Positions 24,023-28,910 of a stretch of DNA of 28,910 nt are shown one piece after another. Position 1 is the stretch's first letter, and each line of letters starts with the position of its first letter. The notes beneath the pieces were generated by a model that worked only from the letters and a program-made list of their open reading frames with translations, was not told the origin of the DNA and searched no databases. Both the position numbers and the translations under genes were made by a program. This stretch comes from CAYJBH01 sp964368815 (GTDB taxonomy: Bacteria > Bacillota > Clostridia > Oscillospirales > Ruminococcaceae): positions 1 to 28,910 of the forward strand of contig CAYJDA010000028.1 of the NCBI GenBank assembly GCA_964368815.1. Direction: 5' to 3'.

Positions 24023-24933
24023 CGCGCGTCCCCCACATTTTCGATTCTTTTCATCTCGGCTTTTCTCGCCTTGTAGTAGCTTTTCATAATGCGCTGTGCC
24101 TTTAGCTTTGGATTAGAAATTTCGTCGATTGCAAAGTTAATAAGTGTTAATCCCATACCTATCATAACAAGTCCACCGATTGCACCGGCAACCTCAAAAA
24201 AGTATCCGCTACGGAATGCTCCCGAATTTTGCGCATTATAAAGGATTGTTCCCCATGTAACGCTTAGCGGGTCACCAAAACCGATAAATTCCAGCGTAGC
24301 ATGAGCCATAATGGAATAGATAAGGGTTCCAACAAATGCCGATGATATGATGGAAAGCATATTCGGCATAATTTCAAAAAATAGTATACGAAACTTATTC
24401 TCGCCTAGTGTTTCGGCACTTCTCACAAAATCACGATTTCGGATACTCATAGTCTGCGCTCTCAAAACTCTCGAGTTCCATGGCCAAGAAGTAAAACCTA
24501 TTATTAGGCTGATAAGCAGTGGCGATACTCCGTCCATCATGGAAGCGATTATTAGTAGTAGTACGATGGTAGGTATAACCATCATAATATTAGTTATGGT
24601 ACTTACAATGCTATCATAGATGCCGCCGATATATCCGGCGCTGATGCCAACAACCATACCGAGCAACGTCGTGATAGATGCGGCGAGCAGGCCCACTATA
24701 ATGGATTGTCTGCCACCGTAAAGGCTCTGCGCAAAAACGTCACGCCCAAGATTGGTTGTACCGAGAATATGTTCTGCTGAGGGTTCTGTGTGGTACATTC
24801 CCTCATATCTAAAAAGTGGATCATGTGAAGTAAAGATTGGTGCAAACATGGTAAGAATCAACACGATTCCGAGTAATGTTATTCCGGCAGTGAATTTTGG
24901 ACTGCTCTTTAAAAATTTTATAACTTTTGACAT
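24019..24933 (-). CDS. Opp/Dpp-type ABC transporter permease (C subunit)
   Basis: The 304-residue membrane protein opens with a helix (FTAGITLLGIVLILTMFAPIF), then the typical LGTTNLGRDVFAQSLYGGRQS stretch and a series of hydrophobic segments. The ATPase-docking loop is SAETLGENKFRILFFEIMPN. A strong AAAGGAG precedes its ATG. It is translationally coupled to the D ATPase. Confidence 0.9.
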   Translation of the reverse strand: MSKVIKFLKSSPKFTAGITLLGIVLILTMFAPIFTSHDPLFRYEGMYHTEPSAEHILGTTNLGRDVFAQSLYGGRQSIIVGLLAASITTLLGMVVGISAGYIGGIYDSIVSTITNIMMVIPTIVLLLIIASMMDGVSPLLISLIIGFTSWPWNSRVLRAQTMSIRNRDFVRSAETLGENKFRILFFEIMPNMLSIISSAFVGTLIYSIMAHATLEFIGFGDPLSVTWGTILYNAQNSGAFRSGYFFEVAGAIGGLVMIGMGLTLINFAIDEISNPKLKAQRIMKSYYKARKAEMKRIENVGDAR

Positions 24934-24954
24934 ATGATGCTCCTTTCCTCTTTA

Positions 24955-25947
24955 TTAATTTTTTGACTGTCGTCTGGTTCGTGGATCGAAAAAGAGTATT
25001 GCAATATCTGCGAGTAGATTTGCAGATAACATCAATATCGTGGTCATAAGAAGAATACCCTGCATAAGTGGATAATCGCGATTAGATATAGCGGCAACCA
25101 TTATACTTCCAAGGCCGGGGTAGTTGAAAATCTGTTCGATAATCAGCGAGCCGCCAAGCAAAAAACCAACCTGCATGGCAAGCGAGGTTATAACCGGCAA
25201 AAGTGAGTTTCTCGCTGCATAGGAGAACATAATTTTGCTGTCTGGCAAACCTTTTGCGATACCCATAACAATATAATCGTCGCCGAGCTGATTTATCATA
25301 TTAGCCCTCATACCCATGATGCCGCCAAGCCCCGATATAACGACGCAGGTAACCGGCACAAATGCATGATGAAGAACGTCCATCACATACTCAAAGTTGT
25401 TATTTGGTATAAACAGTGGTGTAACAGCATAGCCAAGCGGAAATAATCCGGTATAACAAAGTGCAAACAGAAGCACAATCGCGGTTACTACCGATGGAAT
25501 GTTTGCTAAAAACTGTCCACCTACCGTAAGTGCAGTGTCAAACTTGCTCCCTCTGCGCCACGCTACAAGAATACCAAGGGCGTTGTTGACAACAAATCCA
25601 ACGATAAGGGCGAGTCCCATTAAAAATACCGTCCATCCGAGAGCCCTAGATATGGCATCGGTAACAGTTTGAGGATAGTAAAAAAACGAAGTGCCCCATT
25701 CACCGGTTATAATGTTTGCGAGGTATTTCAGATAGGTTATAATTAGCGGCTCGTCGGAGTTGAAACCAAACATTTCCTCAACCGATGCTATAACCGCCGG
25801 ATCTATTTTAGAGCCACTACGAGCAAGTTCAGATAGATACATCTCTACCGGATTACCCGGCATAAGTCTCGGCAAAAAAAAGTTGAGTGTAACAGCTCCG
25901 AAAAAAGCAATTATATAAAACCCCAACCTTTTTAATATGTAATTCAT
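24955..25947 (-). CDS. Opp/Dpp-type ABC transporter permease (B subunit)
   Basis: The 330-residue protein has the standard start (MNYILKRLGFYIIAFFGAVT, then FFLPRLMPGNP) and about six membrane helices. The docking loop AKGLPDSKIMFSYAARNSLLP and the ending ADIAILFFDPRTR are typical of DppB. It lies 21 bp ahead of the C permease. A hairpin separates it from the binding protein gene upstream. Confidence 0.9.
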   Translation of the reverse strand: MNYILKRLGFYIIAFFGAVTLNFFLPRLMPGNPVEMYLSELARSGSKIDPAVIASVEEMFGFNSDEPLIITYLKYLANIITGEWGTSFFYYPQTVTDAISRALGWTVFLMGLALIVGFVVNNALGILVAWRRGSKFDTALTVGGQFLANIPSVVTAIVLLFALCYTGLFPLGYAVTPLFIPNNNFEYVMDVLHHAFVPVTCVVISGLGGIMGMRANMINQLGDDYIVMGIAKGLPDSKIMFSYAARNSLLPVITSLAMQVGFLLGGSLIIEQIFNYPGLGSIMVAAISNRDYPLMQGILLMTTILMLSANLLADIAILFFDPRTRRQSKN

Positions 25948-25970
25948 ATCACGCGTCCTCTCTTAAAGGT

Positions 25971-26016
25971 AAACTCCCACTACTACCATTACATATTTTC
26001 GGAGTAGTGGGGGTTT
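25971..26016 (-). terminator. Intercistronic hairpin between binding protein and permease genes
   Basis: Arms 25971-25984 and 26003-26016 pair at 13 of 14 positions around an 18-nt loop. On the minus strand the stem is followed by only a weak T-rich stretch, so partial termination or mRNA protection is likelier than full termination. Such a hairpin would give excess binding protein over permease. Confidence 0.55.
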
Positions 26017-26029
26017 CTTAAAAATAAAA

Positions 26030-27775
26030 TTATGCTACCGGTTCCAGTTCAAGCAATCTTAATATTTTGGAATCGTGCATGGTTAGTGCCGGGTAGCCGG
26101 TCTCGTTAGAGGTGGACCAGCCGGTAAATCTTGCATCACTATATACAAACCAGTTACCGTTGTAGAAAAGCGGAATGTTTACAACGTTTTCGGCGAAGTG
26201 TTGCTCAACCTGACTTGTTATTTCCAAAACTTCTTCATCTGTTGCGGCTGTAGGCAGTTGATTGATGAGATCTGTCATCTCGTCGCTTACATAGTTTGTC
26301 TGACAAATAGACCACCATGTATCAGTTTTTACCCTAGATTGGTCGCCGATTGTGTCGAAGTAAAAACGGTAGATATCTCCTGCCTGGCCGTTTGCTGTGT
26401 AGAGCATGTCAAAATCGCCGTTTGCCCAGTGCTGGGTGATGAGCGATAGGTCTTTTGCCTGCGCTGTAGCATTTACGCCGATAGCCTGCATACCCTCTGC
26501 CGCGATTGCTGCTCCGTCGTTCCAGTCGGTCCAACCTGCAGGTGAAAGAATTTCAAAGGCAATTTCTTGGCCGGTAGGTGTTTCAACATAACCATCACCG
26601 TTTGTATCCACAAAGCCTGCTTCTTCCAGCAATGCCTTTGCAGCGTCAAGGTCATACACGGTGTATTCCGCAGTTGTTGCCTGTGCTTCATCATTTGCAT
26701 ACTGCATTAACTGTGGGGGAAGTCCGGTATTAGGTGGTACTGTCTCTTCAAGGTATCCAAATGCAGCAGAAGCACTAATGCCGTTACGGTCAACAGCCAT
26801 AGAAATAGCCTTTTTAAAGTCAATGTTGTTAAATGCTTCAAGGTTACCCTCGTTTGGTGTCATGTAGTTCATGGAAAGGCGAACGCCGTCGTTGGTGCCG
26901 TACCAGTATTTTTTATTTGCATCACCTTGAACATATGTTTCTTCAATATTTGGAATCATTATATGTGCCCAGTCTACCGAACCGGTCTGCAAAAGAGTTA
27001 GTGCAGCATCATTGGAGTTAAACTGCGGTGCACGAAGTTCGTCCACAGCAAGATCATCACCCATCCAGTAGTTCGGATTACGTTCTAAAACTATCATCTC
27101 CGGTGCGAAGGATTTAACTGTGCTAAATGCACCTGTTACAACCGGCTCATCAACCTCATAGATATAATTTGCCGGATCGTCAATTTCACTCCAGATATGC
27201 TCAGGAATCATCCATTTCATAGCGAAAACTGTTTGTCTGTGAAAACGGTTTTCTTCCTTCATTACAATATCGACGGTATAATCATCAACAATTGTTACGC
27301 TCTCAATTTTACCGGTCTCTCCCCAGTCGCCGTTCCTGTCTATCTCCGGCTTGTCCTGTGAGTAGGTATAAGAGAATGCAACGTCTTCGGCATTAAAATC
27401 TTCGCCGTCACTCCATTTGATTCCCTGACGAACCTTTACTGTAAGAGTTTTATTATCATCGTGCGAGATGATATCTTCAGCGAGCCACATTGTTTCTTCT
27501 GTGCTCTTATAGTTATCAAAGATAATAAGCGGTTCGTACATAAATCCCTGAACAAACTGATAAGCGCCTTGTGTCAGCGGACTAAAGTTTTTTGTCCAGC
27601 CCTCATTCTGATCAAAAAGTACGGTTAGTGCCTGTGGTTCTCCGGAGCTTTCTTCGCCCCCTTGTGCTTCGCTTGTTGTTTCTGTGTCAGCCTGCGAGCA
27701 TGCTGACAACGTTGATATCAGCATAAATGCGCTGAAAATCAGTGCGAGTGATCTTCTCCAAAAAGGTTTTCTCAT
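26030..27775 (-). CDS. Family 5 extracellular solute-binding lipoprotein (Opp/Dpp class)
   Basis: The 581-residue protein begins with a basic N-terminus and lipoprotein signal peptide, lipobox LSAC with Cys26, followed by a Thr/Glu/Gly/Ser-rich linker. The body has the family 5 pattern: PLTQGAYQFVQGFMYEPLI near the N-terminus, KVRQGIKWSDGEDFNAEDVAFSY, and later DLDAAKALLEEAGF and GQEIAFEIL. It captures the ligand outside the membrane for permeases B and C. GGAGGAG lies six bases before the ATG. Family 5 proteins carry peptides, nickel or oligosaccharides; the GH94-like protein in the operon favours the last. Confidence 0.88.
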   Translation of the reverse strand: MRKPFWRRSLALIFSAFMLISTLSACSQADTETTSEAQGGEESSGEPQALTVLFDQNEGWTKNFSPLTQGAYQFVQGFMYEPLIIFDNYKSTEETMWLAEDIISHDDNKTLTVKVRQGIKWSDGEDFNAEDVAFSYTYSQDKPEIDRNGDWGETGKIESVTIVDDYTVDIVMKEENRFHRQTVFAMKWMIPEHIWSEIDDPANYIYEVDEPVVTGAFSTVKSFAPEMIVLERNPNYWMGDDLAVDELRAPQFNSNDAALTLLQTGSVDWAHIMIPNIEETYVQGDANKKYWYGTNDGVRLSMNYMTPNEGNLEAFNNIDFKKAISMAVDRNGISASAAFGYLEETVPPNTGLPPQLMQYANDEAQATTAEYTVYDLDAAKALLEEAGFVDTNGDGYVETPTGQEIAFEILSPAGWTDWNDGAAIAAEGMQAIGVNATAQAKDLSLITQHWANGDFDMLYTANGQAGDIYRFYFDTIGDQSRVKTDTWWSICQTNYVSDEMTDLINQLPTAATDEEVLEITSQVEQHFAENVVNIPLFYNGNWFVYSDARFTGWSTSNETGYPALTMHDSKILRLLELEPVA

Positions 27776-27830
27776 GATGTTTTCTCCTCCGTTTTTTTAT
27801 TAAAAGACCGACCTTTATTACACCTGTACC

Positions 27831-27847
27831 AAAGGCACGGTTACTTT
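27831..27847. promoter_or_regulatory. Candidate LacI-type operator upstream of the binding protein gene
   Basis: AAAGGCACGGTTACTTT is an imperfect inverted repeat (6 of 8 pairs: AAAG/CTTT arms and AC/GT near the centre). It shares the CTTT/AAAG arms of the site upstream of the LacI gene. Confidence 0.3.
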
Positions 27848-27869
27848 CAAGAATAAATATTAGCTTTAT

Positions 27870-28883
27870 CTATACATTAAGATTTTTAACGCTTTTTCCT
27901 TTTAACAGTTCGCCTCTAACCTCAACGGTTCGGGGAATATACATTTTAGGTTTTTCCACTGCCTCTATTAGTAATTTTACCGACTCCTTCCCCATCTCTA
28001 CAGTATTTTGTTTCCATGTCATCAGTCGTGGTCTCATAACCTGCGAAAGGTTCATGCCGTCAAAACCGGCAACACTTATATCCTTTGCTATTTCGATGCC
28101 TCGATTTTCAAAGGCGTGCATGCCTCCTATAAATGCGAAATCATCCTGATAAAATATGAATGTAGGTGGATCTTTCATGTCGAGCAATTCATATGTAATT
28201 CTCTCGGCAGACTTAGGATCGTGGTAAAGGCCCTCTTTAACATATTCATCCTTAACCTCTATACCCAAACGGTCGCAACTACGATAAAAGCTTGAAATAC
28301 GAATTTTTGTAACGATACTGGTCTCACCATGGATAAATGCTATTTTTCTATGTCCCATCTCATATGCATACTTAACCATTTCACTTATCGCATATTCGTT
28401 ATCGGAATTTACACTGCTACACTCATTGTAGGCGTAGTCTATCATCACTATCGGAATTTTACTTGCAACAATGTCGGGTATAATTTCCTCTTCCAACCGA
28501 TGGACAAGAATTATCAGTCCATCACAACCGAGCATTCTTATATAATCTACATAGCTTAAGGTGGATTTTCCAAAGCGATCTCCGATAAATGTTGCAGTAT
28601 ACCCAAATTCACGTGCTTCATTTATAAAGCTGTTAAGTATTGATGCAAAAAATTCATGTGTAAGGCCGCTGTGCATCCCATCCTCCAGTAGAATGCCGAA
28701 GTTATAGGAACGATTGGTTTTCAAACGAACTGCAGCAGGATTTTTTACATATCCGAGCTCTTTTGCTGTTTTTTTAACAAGCTCGATAGTCGGTCTCGAA
28801 ATATCTTTTTCGTCACGAAGCGCTTTACTTACCGCAGTTGCTGATATTCCGCACGCTGTAGCAATCTCCTTGATGGTTACCAT
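27870..28883 (-). CDS. LacI-family transcriptional regulator
   Basis: The 337-residue protein has the LacI helix-turn-helix VTIKEIATACGISATAVSKAL (2-22) and hinge helix PAAVRLKTNRSYNFGILL, then a periplasmic-binding-like ligand domain (GCDGLIILVHRLEE, FIHGE, DDFAFIGGMHAFENRG, VAGFDG). GGAGGAG precedes the ATG. It lies 94 bp upstream of the family 5 binding protein gene in the same direction, so it probably regulates that operon and itself in response to the imported glycan or its product. Confidence 0.92.
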   Translation of the reverse strand: MVTIKEIATACGISATAVSKALRDEKDISRPTIELVKKTAKELGYVKNPAAVRLKTNRSYNFGILLEDGMHSGLTHEFFASILNSFINEAREFGYTATFIGDRFGKSTLSYVDYIRMLGCDGLIILVHRLEEEIIPDIVASKIPIVMIDYAYNECSSVNSDNEYAISEMVKYAYEMGHRKIAFIHGETSIVTKIRISSFYRSCDRLGIEVKDEYVKEGLYHDPKSAERITYELLDMKDPPTFIFYQDDFAFIGGMHAFENRGIEIAKDISVAGFDGMNLSQVMRPRLMTWKQNTVEMGKESVKLLIEAVEKPKMYIPRTVEVRGELLKGKSVKNLNV

Positions 28884-28895
28884 AACTCCTCCATA

Positions 28896-28909
28896 CTTTA
28901 CCGTTAAAG
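28896..28909. promoter_or_regulatory. Candidate LacI operator upstream of its own gene
   Basis: CTTTACCGTTAAAG pairs at 6 of 7 positions around a central CG, the usual form of LacI-family sites. It lies 13 bp upstream of the LacI start, just before the ribosome binding site, suggesting autorepression. Confidence 0.45.
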
Positions 28910-28910
28910 A

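Noticed and set aside
23846..24076. Plus-strand ORFs antisense to the Opp genes
   Set aside because: They are shadows of well-supported minus-strand genes and lack start signals.

Overview
The window looks like a chromosomal stretch of a low-GC, strictly anaerobic Firmicute (Clostridia, probably a gut or rumen Oscillospirales/Lachnospirales-type organism). This rests on strong AGGAGG-type ribosome binding sites, several TTG starts, lipobox solute-binding proteins, CUT1 permeases of the LplB/LplC type without their own ATPase, and an oxygen-sensitive glycyl radical enzyme (GRE) with its activase. The species cannot be named from the sequence.

Region 1 (1 to about 1965) is the end of a mobile element, probably an integrative conjugative element: the tail of an XRE regulator, then on the minus strand two tandem ribbon-helix-helix proteins and a small protein, then about 630 bases without a convincing gene but rich in short repeats and hairpins. 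The element abuts an ABC exporter gene lacking its 5' third (1964-3205), so the exporter looks like an insertion-truncated pseudogene.

Region 2 (3251-18737) is a fructan or fructosyl-oligosaccharide locus. On the minus strand are a GH32 beta-fructosidase and, upstream of it, a CUT1 importer (lplB-type permease, lplC-type permease, lipoprotein binding protein). Divergently, on the plus strand, a tight seven-gene operon encodes a ROK regulator, a divergent GH32-type enzyme, a second GH32, an AadA-like nucleotidyltransferase, a GRE-activating radical SAM enzyme, a GRE of the lyase/dehydratase type, and an FGGY sugar kinase related to sedoheptulokinase and xylulokinase. Several enzymes could release fructose units and the kinase could phosphorylate a ketose. 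The GRE and nucleotidyltransferase do not belong to any sugar pathway I can name, and this module is the most likely undescribed system here.

Region 3 (18822-28883, minus strand) is a second glycan locus converging on the first: a LacI regulator, a family 5 solute-binding lipoprotein, Opp/Dpp-type permeases B and C, two ATPases D and F, and a large cytoplasmic (alpha/alpha)6-barrel protein resembling GH94-like phosphorylases. The Opp-type importer probably carries an oligosaccharide rather than peptides. An orphan ribosome binding site with a decayed reading frame lies at the seam between regions 2 and 3. No tRNA, rRNA or CRISPR array was seen.
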